Shown: in pieces, positions 25,112 through 37,717 of the stretch
Numbering within the stretch: the stretch's first letter is position 1
Layout: the number at the start of each line of letters is the position of its first letter
The notes under the pieces: model-generated
The model's input: only the letters and a program-made list of their open reading frames with translations
What the model was told of the DNA's origin: nothing
Database searches by the model: none
Assembly (NCBI GenBank): GCA_964057225.1
Contig: OZ059900.1
Coordinates: forward strand, 14,647,638-14,711,637
Reading direction: 5' to 3'
From: Auanema rhodensis
Taxonomy: Eukaryota; Nematoda; Chromadorea; Rhabditida; Rhabditidae
DNA length: 64,000 nt
Program-made: the position numbers and the translations under genes

Positions 25112-25478
25112 AATGTTTTTGTTCTGATTCATCGTTATTGAATGTTATGCTATTTTTGTTTTCTTCAAAAAGTCGGATAAAAACGATAATTATTAGAAAA
25201 AAGATTATTTTAAACTTTCTGCTTTTTCAAAAGTGATTTGAGCTTGTGATTTTTTTTTAAATTTTCAAACATTTCTATTTAATTTAAGTGTTCTATCTTA
25301 ATTACGATGAAAAAAATTGATACGTCAGCGTTTATCAATCGTTAATTGTAACACCAAACTTCAATTAGCTCTTTGAGTAAAGTAGGCCATAAATCAAGAT
25401 ATGTTAGAGACAGTGTTTCATTTTTCTACTTTAATTCAAACTCACACTCTTATCGAAAGTTTCTAAGTGCAAATTCAA

Positions 25479-25550
25479 TCCTCGGTAGTATAGCGGTGAG
25501 TATCCGCGTCTGTCACATGCGAGACCCGGGTTCAATTCCCGGCCAAGGAG
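25479..25550 (+). tRNA. tRNA-Asp (GUC), D-loop and acceptor variant
   Basis: Base 16 T>C; bases 67-68 GG>AA turn a U-G into U-A and a C-G into a C-A mismatch in the acceptor stem. Confidence 0.75.
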
Positions 25551-25916
25551 AATGTTTTTGTTCTGATTCATCGTTATTGAATGTTATGCTATTTTTGTTT
25601 TCTTCAAAAAGTCGGATAAAGACGATAATTATTAGAAAAAAGATTGTTTTAAACTTTCTGCTTTTTCAAAAGTGATTTGAGCTTGTGATTTTTTTTAAAT
25701 TTTCAAACATTTCTATTTAATTTAAGTGTTCTATCTTAATTACGATGAAAAAAATTGATACGTCAGCGTTTATCAATCGTTAATTGTAACACCAAACTTC
25801 AATTAGCTCTTTGAGTAAAGTAGGCCATAAATCAAGATATGTTAGAGACAGTGTTTCATTTTTCTACTATAATTCAAACTCACACTCTTAATGAAAGTTT
25901 CTAAGTGCAAATTCAA

Positions 25917-25988
25917 TCCTCGGTAGTATAGTGGTGAGTATCCGCGTCTGTCACATGCGAGACCCGGGTTCAATTCCCGGCCGGGGAG
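25917..25988 (+). tRNA. tRNA-Asp (GUC)
   Basis: Consensus sequence. Confidence 0.95.
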
Positions 25989-26355
25989 AATGTTTTTGTT
26001 CTGATTCATCGTTATTGAATGTTATGCTATTTTTGTTTTCTTCAAAAAGTCGGATAAAAACGATAATTATTAGAAAAAAGATTATTTTAAACTTTCTGCT
26101 TTTTCAAAAGTGATTTGAGCTTGTGATTTTTTTTTAAATTTTCAAACATTTCTATTTAATTTAAGTGTTCTATCTTAATTACGATGAAAAAAATTGAAAC
26201 GTCAGCGTTAATCAATCGTTAATTGTAACACCAAACTTCAATTAGCTCTTTGAGTAAAGTAGGCCATAAATCAAGATATGTTAGAGACAGTGTTTCATTT
26301 TTCTACTTTAATTCAAACTCACACTCTTAATGAAAGTTTCTAAGTGCAAATTCAA

Positions 26356-26427
26356 TCCTCGGTAGTATAGTGGTGAGTATCCGCGTCTGTCACATGCGAG
26401 ACCCGGGTTCAATTCCCGGCCGGGGAG
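26356..26427 (+). tRNA. tRNA-Asp (GUC)
   Basis: Consensus sequence. Confidence 0.95.
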
Positions 26428-26794
26428 AATGTTTTTGTTCTGATTCATCGTTATTGAATGTTATGCTATTTTTGTTTTCTTCAAAAAGTCGGATAAAAAC
26501 GATAATTATTAGAAAAAAGATTGTTTTAAACTTTCTGCTTTTTCAAAAGTGATTTGAGCTTGTGATTTTTTTTAAAATTTTCAAACATTTCTATTTAATT
26601 TAAGTGTTCTATCTTAATTACGATGAAAAAAATTGATACGTCAGCGTTTATCAATCGTTAATTGTAACACCAAAATTCAATTAGCTCTTTGAGTAAAGTA
26701 GGCCATAAATCAAGATATGTTAGAGACAGTGTTTCATTTTTCTACTTTAATTCAAACTCACACTCTTAATGAAAGTTTCTAAGTGCAAATTCAA

Positions 26795-26866
26795 TCCTCG
26801 GTAGTATAGCGGTGAGTATCCGCGTCTGTCACATGCGAGACCCGGGTTCAATTCCCGGCCAAGGAG
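26795..26866 (+). tRNA. tRNA-Asp (GUC), D-loop and acceptor variant
   Basis: Base 16 T>C and bases 67-68 GG>AA. Confidence 0.75.
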
Positions 26867-27233
26867 AATGTTTTTGTTCTGATTCATCGTTATTGAATGT
26901 TATGCTATTTTTGTTTTCTTCAAAAAGTCGGATAAAGACGATAATTATTAGAAAAAAGATTGTTTTAAACTTTCTGCTTTTTCAAAAGTGGTTTGAGCTT
27001 GTGTTTTTTTTTTAAATTTTCAAACATTTCTATTTAATTTAAGTGTTCTATCTTAATTACGATGAAAAAAATTGATACGTCAGCGTTTATCAATCGTTAA
27101 TTGTAACACCAAACTTCAATTAGCTCTTTGAGTAAAGTAGGCCATAAATCAAGATATGTTAGAGACAGTGTTTCATTTTTCTACTTTAATTCAAATTCAC
27201 ACTCTTAATGAAAGTTTCTAAGTGCAAATTCAA

Positions 27234-27305
27234 TCCTCGGTAGTATAGTGGTGAGTATCCGCGTCTGTCACATGCGAGACCCGAGTTCAATTCCCGGCCA
27301 AGGAG
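27234..27305 (+). tRNA. tRNA-Asp (GUC), T-stem and acceptor variant
   Basis: Base 51 G>A (mismatch with C61, in the B box) and bases 67-68 GG>AA; likely pseudogene. Confidence 0.68.
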
Positions 27306-27671
27306 AATGTTTTTGTTCTGATTCATCGTTATTGAATGTTATGCTATTTTTGTTTTTTTCCAAAAGTCGGATAAAAAAGATAATTATTAGAAAAAAGATT
27401 GTTTTAAACTTTCTGCTTTTTCAAAAGTGGTTTCAGCTTGTGATTTTTTTTTAAATTTTCAAACATTTCTATTTAATTTAAGTGTTCTATCTTAATTACG
27501 ATGAAAAAATTGATACGTCAGCGTTTATCAATCGTTAATTGTAACACCAAACTTCAATTAGCTCTTTGAGTAAAGTAGGCCATAAATCAAGATATGTTAG
27601 AGACAGTGTTTCATTTTTCTACTTTAATTCAAACTCACACTCTTAATGAAAGTTTCTAAGTGCAAATTCAA

Positions 27672-27743
27672 TCCTCGGTAGTATAGTGGTGAGTATCCGC
27701 GTCTGTCACATGCGAGACCCGGGTTCAATTCCCGGCCGGGGAG
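27672..27743 (+). tRNA. tRNA-Asp (GUC)
   Basis: Consensus sequence. Confidence 0.95.
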
Positions 27744-28109
27744 AATGTTTTTGTTCTGATTCATCGTTATTGAATGTTATGCTATTTTTGTTTTCTTCAA
27801 AAAGTCGGATAAAGACGATCATTATTAGAAAAAAGATTGTTTTAAACTTTGTGCTTTTTCAAAAGTGGTTTGAGCTTGTGATTTTTTTTAAATTTTCAAA
27901 CATTTCCATTTAATTTAAGTGTTCTATCTTAATTACGATGAAAAAAATTGATACGTCAGCGTTTATCAATCGTTAATTGTAACACCAAACTTCAATTAGC
28001 TCTTTGAGTAAAGTAGGCCATAAATCAATATATGTTAGAGACAGTGTTTCATTTTTCTACTTTAATTCAAACTCACACTCTTAATGAAAGTTTCTAAGTG
28101 CAAATTCAA

Positions 28110-28181
28110 TCCTCGGTAGTATAGTGGTGAGTATCCGCGTCTGTCACATGCGAGACCCGGGTTCAATTCCCGGCCGGGGAG
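28110..28181 (+). tRNA. tRNA-Asp (GUC)
   Basis: Consensus sequence; the whole unit is nearly identical to the preceding one. Confidence 0.95.
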
Positions 28182-28547
28182 AATGTTTTTGTTCTGATTC
28201 ATCGTTATTGAATGTTATGCTATTTTTGTTTTCTTCAAAAAGTCGGATAAAGACGATCATTATTAGAAAAAAGATTGTTTTAAACTTTGTGCTTTTTCAA
28301 AAGTGGTTTGAGCTTGTGATTTTTTTTAAATTTTCAAACATTTCCATTTAATTTAAGTGTTCTATCTTAATTACGATGAAAAAAATTGATACGTCAGCGT
28401 TTATCAATCGTTAATTGTAACACCAAACTTCAATTAGCTCTTTGAGTAAAGTAGGCCATAAATCAATATATGTTAGAGACAGTGTTTCATTTTTCTACTT
28501 TAATTCAAACTCACACTCTTAATGAAAGTTTCTAAGTGCAAATTCAA

Positions 28548-28619
28548 TCCTCGGTAGTATAGTGGTGAGTATCCGCGTCTGTCACATGCGAGACCCGGGT
28601 TCAATTCCCGGCCGGGGAG
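28548..28619 (+). tRNA. tRNA-Asp (GUC)
   Basis: Consensus sequence. Confidence 0.95.
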
Positions 28620-28986
28620 AATGTTTTTGTTCTGATTCATCGTTATTGAATGTTATGCTATTTTTGTTTTCTTCAAAAAGTCGGATAAAAACGATAATTA
28701 TTAGAAAAAAGATTGTTTTAAACTTTCTGCTTTTTCAAAAGTGATTTGAGCTTGTGATTTTTTTCTAAATTTTCAAACATTTCTATTTAATTTAAGTGTT
28801 CTATCCTAATTACGATGAAAAAAATTGATACGTCAGCGTTTATCAATCGTTAATTGTAACACCAAACTTCAATTAGCTCTTTGAGTAAAGTAGGCCATAA
28901 GTCAAGATATGTTAGAGACAGTGTTTCATTTTTCTACTTTAATTCAAACTCACACTCTTAATGAAAGTTTCTAAGTGCAAATTCAA

Positions 28987-29058
28987 TCCTCGGTAGTATA
29001 GTGGTGAGTATCCGCGTCTGTCACAAGCGAGACCCGGGTTCAATTCCCGGCCAAGGAG
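28987..29058 (+). tRNA. tRNA-Asp (GUC), anticodon-stem and acceptor variant
   Basis: Base 40 T>A (G-A mismatch in the anticodon stem) and bases 67-68 GG>AA; likely pseudogene. Confidence 0.68.
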
Positions 29059-29425
29059 AATGTTTTTGTTCTGATTCATCGTTATTGAATGTTATGCTAT
29101 TTTTGTTTTTTTCCAAAAGTCGGATAAAAAAGATAATTATTAGAAAAAAGATTGTTTTAAACTTTCTGCTTTTTCAAAAGTGGTTTCAGCTTGTGATTTT
29201 TTTTTAAATTTTCAAACATTTCTATTTAATTTAAGTGTTCTATCTTAATTACGATGAAAAAAATTGATACGTCAGCGTTTATCAATCGTTAATTGTAACA
29301 CCAAACTTCAATTAGCTCTTTGAGTAAAGTAGGCCATAAATCAAGATATGTTAGAGACAGTGTTTCATTTTTCTACTTTAATTCAAACTCACACTCTTAA
29401 TGAAAGTTTCTAAGTGCAAATTCAA

Positions 29426-29497
29426 TCCTCGGTAGTATAGTGGTGAGTATCCGCGTCTGTCACATGCGAGACCCGGGTTCAATTCCCGGCCGGGGAG
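29426..29497 (+). tRNA. tRNA-Asp (GUC)
   Basis: Consensus sequence. Confidence 0.95.
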
Positions 29498-29864
29498 AAT
29501 GTTTTTGTTCTGATTCATCGTTATTGAATGTTATGCTATTTTTGTTTTGTTCAAAAAGTCGGATAAAAACGATAATTATTAGAAAAAAGATTGTTTTAAA
29601 CTTTCTGCTTTTTCAAAAGTGATTTGAGCTTGTGTTTTTTTTCTAAATTGTTAAACATTTCTATTTAATTTAAGTGTTCTATCTTATTTACGATGAAAAA
29701 AATTGATGCGTCAGCGTTTATCAATCGTTAATTGTAACACCAAACTTCAATTAGCTCTTTGAGTAAAGTAGGCCATAAATCAAGATATGTTAGAGACAGT
29801 GTTTCATTTTTCTACTTTAATTCAAACTCACACTCTTAATGAAAGTTTCTAAGTGCAAATTCAA

Positions 29865-29936
29865 TCCTCGGTAGTATAGTGGTGAGTATCCGCGTCTGTC
29901 ACATGCGAGACCCGGGTTCAATTCCCGGCCGGAGAG
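29865..29936 (+). tRNA. tRNA-Asp (GUC), acceptor variant
   Basis: Base 69 G>A gives a C-A mismatch with base 3. Confidence 0.82.
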
Positions 29937-30302
29937 AATGTTTTTGTTCTGATTCATCGTTATTGAATGTTATGCTATTTTTGTTTTCTTCAAAAAGTCG
30001 GATAAAAACGATAATTATTAGAAAAAAGATTGTTTTAAACTTTCTGCTTTTTCAAAAGTGATTTGAGCTTGTGATTTTTTTTAAATTTTCAAACATTTCT
30101 ATTTAATTTAAGTGTTCTATCTTAATTACGATGAAAAAAATTGATACGTCAGCGTTTATCAATCGTTAATTGTAACACCAAACTTCAATTAGCTCTTTGA
30201 GTAAAGTAGGCCATAAGTCAAGATATGTTAGAGACAGTGTTTCATTTTTCTACTTTAATTCAAACTCACACTCTTAATGAAAGTTTCTAAGTGCAAATTC
30301 AA

Positions 30303-30374
30303 TCCTCGGTAGTATAGTGGTGAGTATCCGCGTCTGTCACATGCGAGACCCGGGTTCAATTCCCGGCCGGGGAG
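30303..30374 (+). tRNA. tRNA-Asp (GUC)
   Basis: Consensus sequence. Confidence 0.95.
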
Positions 30375-30740
30375 AATGTTTTTGTTCTGATTCATCGTTA
30401 TTGAATGTTACGCTATTTTTGTTTTGTTCAAAAAGTCGGATAAAAACGATAATTATTAGAAAAAAGATTGTTTTAAACTTTCTGCTTTTTCAAAAGTGAT
30501 TTGAGCTTGTGATTTTTTTTAAATTTTCAAACATTTCTATTTAATTTAAGTGTTCTATCTTAATAACGATGAAAAAAATTGATACGTCAGCGTTTATCAA
30601 TCGTTAATTGTAACACCAAACTTCAATTAGCTCTTTGAGTAAAGTAGGCCATAAATCAAGATATGTTAGAGACAGTGTTTCATTTTTCTACTTTAATTCA
30701 AACTCACACTCTTAATGAAAGTTTCTAAGTGCAAATTCAA

Positions 30741-30812
30741 TCCTCGGTAGTATAGTGGTGAGTATCCGCGTCTGTCACATGCGAGACCCGGGTTCAATTC
30801 CCGGCCGGAGAG
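30741..30812 (+). tRNA. tRNA-Asp (GUC), acceptor variant
   Basis: Base 69 G>A. Confidence 0.82.
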
Positions 30813-31179
30813 AATGTTTTTGTTCTGATTCATCGTTATTGAATGTTATGCTATTTTTGTTTTCTTCAAAAAGTCGGATAAAAACGATAATTATTAGAAA
30901 AAAGATTGTTTTAAACTTTCTGCTTTTTCAAAAGTGATTTGAGCTTGTGGTTTTTTTTTAAATTTTCAAACATTTCTATTTAATTTAAGTGTTCTATCTT
31001 AATTACGATGAAAAAAATTGATACGTCAGCGTTAATCAATCGTTAATTGTAACACCAAACTTCAATTAGCTCTTTGAGTAAAGTAGGCCATAAATCAAGA
31101 TATGTTAGAGACAGTGTTTCATTTTTCTACTTTAATTCAAACTCACACTCTTAATGAAAGTTTCTAAGTGCAAATTCAA

Positions 31180-31251
31180 TCCTCGGTAGTATAGTGGTGA
31201 GTATCCGCGTCTGTCACATGCGAGACCCGGGTTCAATTCCCGGCCGGGGAG
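31180..31251 (+). tRNA. tRNA-Asp (GUC)
   Basis: Consensus sequence. Confidence 0.95.
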
Positions 31252-31617
31252 AATGTTTTTGTTCTGATTCATCGTTATTGAATGTTATGCTATTTTTGTT
31301 TTCTTCAAAAAGTCGGATAAAAACGATAATTATTAGAAAAAAGATTGTTTTAAACTTTCTGCTTTTTCAAAAGTGATTTGAGCTTGTGATTTTTTTTAAA
31401 TTTTCAAACATTTCTATTTAATTTAAGTGTTCTATCTTAATTACGATGAAAAAAATTGATACGTCAGCGTTTATCAATCGTTAATTGTAACACCAAACTT
31501 CAATTAGCTCTTTGAGTAAAGTAGGCCATAAATCAAGATATGTTAGAGACAGTGTTTCATTTTTCTACTTTAATTCAAACTCACACTCTTAATGAAAGTT
31601 TCTAAGTGCAAATTCAA

Positions 31618-31689
31618 TCCTCGGTAGTATAGTGGTGAGTATCCGCGTCTGTCACATGCGAGACCCGGGTTCAATTCCCGGCCGGGGAG
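31618..31689 (+). tRNA. tRNA-Asp (GUC)
   Basis: Consensus tRNA in a 384-bp deleted unit. Confidence 0.95.
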
Positions 31690-32001
31690 AATGTTTTTGT
31701 TCTGATTCATCGTTATTGAATGTTATGCTATTTTTGTTTTCTTCAAAAAGTCGGATAAAAACGATAATTATTAGAAAAAAGATTGTTTTAAACATTTCTA
31801 TTTAATTTAAGTGTTCTATCTTAATTACGATGAAAAAAATTGATACGTCAGCGTTTATCAATCGTTAATTGTAACACCAAACTTCAATTAGCTCTTTGAG
31901 TAAAGTAGGCCATAAGTCAAGATATGTTAGAGACAGTGTTTCATTTTTCTACTTTAATTCAAACTCACACTCTTAATGAAAGTTTCTAAGTGCAAATTCA
32001 A

Positions 32002-32073
32002 TCCTCGGTAGTATAGTGGTGAGTATCCGCGTCTGTCACAAGCGAGACCCGGGTTCAATTCCCGGCCAAGGAG
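32002..32073 (+). tRNA. tRNA-Asp (GUC), anticodon-stem and acceptor variant
   Basis: Base 40 T>A and bases 67-68 GG>AA, as at 28987. Confidence 0.68.
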
Positions 32074-32440
32074 AATGTTTTTGTTCTGATTCATCGTTAT
32101 TGAATGTTATGCTATTTTTGTTTTTTTCCAAAAGTCGGATAAAAAAGATAATTATTAGAAAAAAGATTGTTTTAAACTTTCTGCTTTTTCAAAAGTGGTT
32201 TCAGCTTGTGTTTTTTTTCTAAATTGTTAAACATTTCTATTTAATTTAAGTGTTCTATCTTATTTACGATGAAAAAAATTGATACGTCAGCGTTTATCAA
32301 TCGTTAATTGTAACACCAAACTTCAATTAGCTCTTTGAGTAAAGTAGGCCATAAATCAAGATATGTTAGAGACAGTGTTTCATTTTTCTACTTTAATTCA
32401 AACTCACACTCTTAATGAAAGTTTCTAAGTGCAAATTCAA

Positions 32441-32512
32441 TCCTCGGTAGTATAGTGGTGAGTATCCGCGTCTGTCACATGCGAGACCCGGGTTCAATTC
32501 CCGGCCGGGGAG
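32441..32512 (+). tRNA. tRNA-Asp (GUC)
   Basis: Consensus sequence. Confidence 0.95.
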
Positions 32513-32879
32513 AATGTTTTTGTTCTGATTCATCGTTATTGAATGTTATGCTATTTTTGTTTTGTTCAAAAAGTCGGATAAAAACGATAATTATTAGAAA
32601 AAAGATTGTTTTAAACTTTCTGCTTTTTCAAAAGTGATTTGAGCTTGTGTTTTTTTTCTAAATTGTTAAACATTTCTATTTAATTTAAGTGTTCTATCTT
32701 ATTTACGATGAAAAAAATTGATACGTCAGCGTTTATCAATCGTTAATTGTAACACCAAACTTCAATTAGCTCTTTGAGTAAAGTAGGCCATAAATCAAGA
32801 TATGTTAGAGACAGTGTTTCATTTTTCTACTTTAATTCAAACTCACACTCTTAATGAAAGTTTCTAAGTGCAAATTCAA

Positions 32880-32951
32880 TCCTCGGTAGTATAGTGGTGA
32901 GTATCCGCGTCTGTCACATGCGAGACCCGGGTTCAATTCCCGGCCGGAGAG
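32880..32951 (+). tRNA. tRNA-Asp (GUC), acceptor variant
   Basis: Base 69 G>A. Confidence 0.82.
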
Positions 32952-33317
32952 AATGTTTTTGTTCTGATTCATCGTTATTGAATGTTATGCTATTTTTGTT
33001 TTCTTCAAAAAGTCGGATAAAAACGATAATTATTAGAAAAAAGATTGTTTTAAACTTTCTGCTTTTTCAAAAGTGATTTGAGCTTGTGATTTTTTTTAAA
33101 TTTTCAAACATTTCTATTTAATTTAAGTGTTCTATCTTAATTACGATGAAAAAAATTGATACGTCAGCGTTTATCAATCGTTAATTGTAACACCAAACTT
33201 CAATTAGCTCTTTGAGTAAAGTAGGCCATAAGTCAAGATATGTTAGAGACAGTGTTTCATTTTTCTACTTTAATTCAAACTCACACTCTTAATGAAAGTT
33301 TCTAAGTGCAAATTCAA

Positions 33318-33389
33318 TCCTCGGTAGTATAGTGGTGAGTATCCGCGTCTGTCACATGCGAGACCCGGGTTCAATTCCCGGCCGGGGAG
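33318..33389 (+). tRNA. tRNA-Asp (GUC)
   Basis: Consensus sequence. Confidence 0.95.
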
Positions 33390-33755
33390 AATGTTTTTGT
33401 TCTGATTCATCGTTATTGAATGTTACGCTATTTTTGTTTTGTTCAAAAAGTCGGATAAAAACGATAATTATTAGAAAAAAGATTGTTTTAAACTTTCTGC
33501 TTTTTCAAAAGTGATTTGAGCTTGTGATTTTTTTTAAATTTTCAAACATTTCTATTTAATTTAAGTGTTCTATCTTAATAACGATGAAAAAAATTGATAC
33601 GTCAGCGTTTATCAATCGTTAATTGTAACACCAAACTTCAATTAGCTCTTTGAGTAAAGTAGGCCATAAATCAAGATATGTTAGAGACAGTGTTTCATTT
33701 TTCTACTTTAATTCAAACTCACACTCTTAATGAAAGTTTCTAAGTGCAAATTCAA

Positions 33756-33827
33756 TCCTCGGTAGTATAGTGGTGAGTATCCGCGTCTGTCACATGCGAG
33801 ACCCGGGTTCAATTCCCGGCCGGAGAG
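33756..33827 (+). tRNA. tRNA-Asp (GUC), acceptor variant
   Basis: Base 69 G>A. Confidence 0.82.
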
Positions 33828-34193
33828 AATGTTTTTGTTCTGATTCATCGTTATTGAATGTTATGCTATTTTTGTTTTCTTCAAAAAGTCGGATAAAAAC
33901 GATAATTATTAGAAAAAAGATTGTTTTAAACTTTCTGCTTTTTCAAAAGTGATTTGAGCTTGTGATTTTTTTTAAATTTTCAAACATTTCTATTTAATTT
34001 AAGTGTTCTATCTTAATTACGATGAAAAAAATTGATACGTCAGCGTTTATCAATCGTTAATTGTAACACCAAACTTCAATTAGCTCTTTGAGTAAAGTAG
34101 GCCATAAGTCAAGATATGTTAGAGACAGTGTTTCATTTTTCTACTTTAATTCAAACTCACACTCTTAATGAAAGTTTCTAAGTGCAAATTCAA

Positions 34194-34265
34194 TCCTCGG
34201 TAGTATAGTGGTGAGTATCCGCGTCTGTCACATGCGAGACCCGGGTTCAATTCCCGGCCGGGGAG
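34194..34265 (+). tRNA. tRNA-Asp (GUC)
   Basis: Consensus sequence. Confidence 0.95.
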
Positions 34266-34631
34266 AATGTTTTTGTTCTGATTCATCGTTATTGAATGTT
34301 ACGCTATTTTTGTTTTGTTCAAAAAGTCGGATAAAAACGATAATTATTAGAAAAAAGATTGTTTTAAACTTTCTGCTTTTTCAAAAGTGATTTGAGCTTG
34401 TGATTTTTTTTAAATTTTCAAACATTTCTATTTAATTTAAGTGTTCTATCTTAATAACGATGAAAAAAATTGATACGTCAGCGTTTATCAATCGTTAATT
34501 GTAACACCAAACTTCAATTAGCTCTTTGAGTAAAGTAGGCCATAAATCAAGATATGTTAGAGACAGTGTTTCATTTTTCTACTTTAATTCAAACTCACAC
34601 TCTTAATGAAAGTTTCTAAGTGCAAATTCAA

Positions 34632-34703
34632 TCCTCGGTAGTATAGTGGTGAGTATCCGCGTCTGTCACATGCGAGACCCGGGTTCAATTCCCGGCCGGA
34701 GAG
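34632..34703 (+). tRNA. tRNA-Asp (GUC), acceptor variant
   Basis: Base 69 G>A. Confidence 0.82.
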
Positions 34704-35070
34704 AATGTTTTTGTTCTGATTCATCGTTATTGAATGTTATGCTATTTTTGTTTTCTTCAAAAAGTCGGATAAAAACGATAATTATTAGAAAAAAGATTGT
34801 TTTAAACTTTCTGCTTTTTCAAAAGTGATTTGAGCTTGTGATTTTTTTTTAAATTTTCAAACATTTCTATTTAATTTAAGTGTTCTATCTTAATTACGAT
34901 GAAAAAAATTGATACGTCAGCGTTAATCAATCGTTAATTGTAACACCAAACTTCAATTAGCTCTTTGAGTAAAGTAGGCCATAAATCAAGATATGTTAGA
35001 GACAGTGTTTCATTTTTCTACTTTAATTCAAACTCACACTCTTAATGAAAGTTTCTAAGTGCAAATTCAA

Positions 35071-35142
35071 TCCTCGGTAGTATAGTGGTGAGTATCCGCG
35101 TCTGTCACATGCGAGACCCGGGTTCAATTCCCGGCCGGGGAG
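35071..35142 (+). tRNA. tRNA-Asp (GUC)
   Basis: Consensus sequence. Confidence 0.95.
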
Positions 35143-35508
35143 AATGTTTTTGTTCTGATTCATCGTTATTGAATGTTATGCTATTTTTGTTTTCTTCAAA
35201 AAGTCGGATAAAAACGATAATTATTAGAAAAAAGATTGTTTTAAACTTTCTGCTTTTTCAAAAGTGATTTGAGCTTGTGATTTTTTTTAAATTTTCAAAC
35301 ATTTCTATTTAATTTAAGTGTTCTATCTTAATTACGATGAAAAAAATTGATACGTCAGCGTTTATCAATCGTTAATTGTAACACCAAACTTCAATTAGCT
35401 CTTTGAGTAAAGTAGGCCATAAATCAAGATATGTTAGAGACAGTGTTTCATTTTTCTACTTTAATTCAAACTCACACTCTTAATGAAAGTTTCTAAGTGC
35501 AAATTCAA

Positions 35509-35580
35509 TCCTCGGTAGTATAGTGGTGAGTATCCGCGTCTGTCACATGCGAGACCCGGGTTCAATTCCCGGCCGGGGAG
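35509..35580 (+). tRNA. tRNA-Asp (GUC)
   Basis: Consensus tRNA in a 384-bp deleted unit. Confidence 0.95.
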
Positions 35581-35892
35581 AATGTTTTTGTTCTGATTCA
35601 TCGTTATTGAATGTTATGCTATTTTTGTTTTCTTCAAAAAGTCGGATAAAAACGATAATTATTAGAAAAAAGATTGTTTTAAACATTTCTATTTAATTTA
35701 AGTGTTCTATCTTAATTACGATGAAAAAAATTGATACGTCAGCGTTTATCAATCGTTAATTGTAACACCAAACTTCAATTAGCTCTTTGAGTAAAGTAGG
35801 CCATAAGTCAAGATATGTTAGAGACAGTGTTTCATTTTTCTACTTTAATTCAAACTCACACTCTTAATGAAAGTTTCTAAGTGCAAATTCAA

Positions 35893-35964
35893 TCCTCGGT
35901 AGTATAGTGGTGAGTATCCGCGTCTGTCACATGCGAGACCCGGGTTCAATTCCCGGCCGGGGAG
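35893..35964 (+). tRNA. tRNA-Asp (GUC)
   Basis: Consensus sequence. Confidence 0.95.
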
Positions 35965-36330
35965 AATGTTTTTGTTCTGATTCATCGTTATTAAATGTTA
36001 CGCTATTTTTGTTTTGTTCAAAAAGTCGGATAAAAACGATAATTATTAGAAAAAAGATTGTTTTAAACTTTCTGCTTTTTCAAAAGTGATTTGAGCTTGT
36101 GATTTTTTTTAAATTTTCAAACATTTCTATTTAATTTAAGTGTTCTATCTTAATAACGATGAAAAAAATTGATACGTCAGCGTTTATCAATCGTTAATTG
36201 TAACACCAAACTTCAATTAGCTCTTTGAGTAAAGTAGGCCATAAATCAAGATATGTTAGAGACAGTGTTTCATTTTTCTACTTTAATTCAAACTCACACT
36301 CTTAATGAAAGTTTCTAAGTGCAAATTCAA

Positions 36331-36402
36331 TCCTCGGTAGTATAGTGGTGAGTATCCGCGTCTGTCACATGCGAGACCCGGGTTCAATTCCCGGCCGGAG
36401 AG
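36331..36402 (+). tRNA. tRNA-Asp (GUC), acceptor variant
   Basis: Base 69 G>A. Confidence 0.82.
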
Positions 36403-36768
36403 AATGTTTTTGTTCTGATTCATCGTTATTGAATGTTATGCTATTTTTGTTTTCTTCAAAAAGTCGGATAAAAACGATAATTATTAGAAAAAAGATTGTT
36501 TTAAACTTTCTGCTTTTTCAAAAGTGATTTGAGCTTGTGATTTTTTTTAAATTTTCAAACATTTCTATTTAATTTAAGTGTTCTATCTTAATTACGATGA
36601 AAAAAATTGATACGTCAGCGTTAATCAATCGTTAATTGTAACACCAAACTTCAATTAGCTCTTTGAGTAAAGTAGGCCATAAATCAAGATATGTTAGAGA
36701 CAGTGTTTCATTTTTCTACTTTAATTCAAACTCACACTCTTAATGAAAGTTTCTAAGTGCAAATTCAA

Positions 36769-36840
36769 TCCTCGGTAGTATAGTGGTGAGTATCCGCGTC
36801 TGTCACATGCGAGACCCGGGTTCAATTCCCGGCCGGAGAG
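36769..36840 (+). tRNA. tRNA-Asp (GUC), acceptor variant
   Basis: Base 69 G>A. Confidence 0.82.
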
Positions 36841-37207
36841 AATGTTTTTGTTCTGATTCATCGTTATTGAATGTTATGCTATTTTTGTTTTCTTCAAAAA
36901 GTCGGATAAAAACGATAATTATTAGAAAAAAGATTGTTTTAAACTTTCTGCTTTTTCAAAAGTGATTTGAGCTTGTGATTTTTTTTTAAATTTTCAAACA
37001 TTTCTATTTAATTTAAGTGTTCTATCTTAATTACGATGAAAAAAATTGATACGTCAGCGTTAATCAATCGTTAATTGTAACACCAAACTTCAATTAGCTC
37101 TTTGAGTAAAGTAGGCCATAAATCAAGATATGTTAGAGACAGTGTTTCATTTTTCTACTTTAATTCAAACTCACACTCTTAATGAAAGTTTCTAAGTGCA
37201 AATTCAA

Positions 37208-37279
37208 TCCTCGGTAGTATAGTGGTGAGTATCCGCGTCTGTCACATGCGAGACCCGGGTTCAATTCCCGGCCGGGGAG
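37208..37279 (+). tRNA. tRNA-Asp (GUC)
   Basis: Consensus sequence. Confidence 0.95.
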
Positions 37280-37645
37280 AATGTTTTTGTTCTGATTCAT
37301 CGTTATTGAATGTTATGCTATTTTTGTTTTCTTCAAAAAGTCGGATAAAAACGATAATTATTAGAAAAAAGATTGTTTTAAACTTTCTGCTTTTTCAAAA
37401 GTGATTTGAGCTTGTGATTTTTTTTAAATTTTCAAACATTTCTATTTAATTTAAGTGTTCTATCTTAATTACGATGAAAAAAATTGATACGTCAGCGTTT
37501 ATCAATCGTTAATTGTAACACCAAACTTCAATTAGCTCTTTGAGTAAAGTAGGCCATAAATCAAGATATGTTAGAGACAGTGTTTCATTTTTCTACTTTA
37601 ATTCAAACTCACACTCTTAATGAAAGTTTCTAAGTGCAAATTCAA

Positions 37646-37717
37646 TCCTCGGTAGTATAGTGGTGAGTATCCGCGTCTGTCACATGCGAGACCCGGGTTC
37701 AATTCCCGGCCGGGGAG
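37646..37717 (+). tRNA. tRNA-Asp (GUC)
   Basis: Consensus tRNA in a 384-bp deleted unit. Confidence 0.95.
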
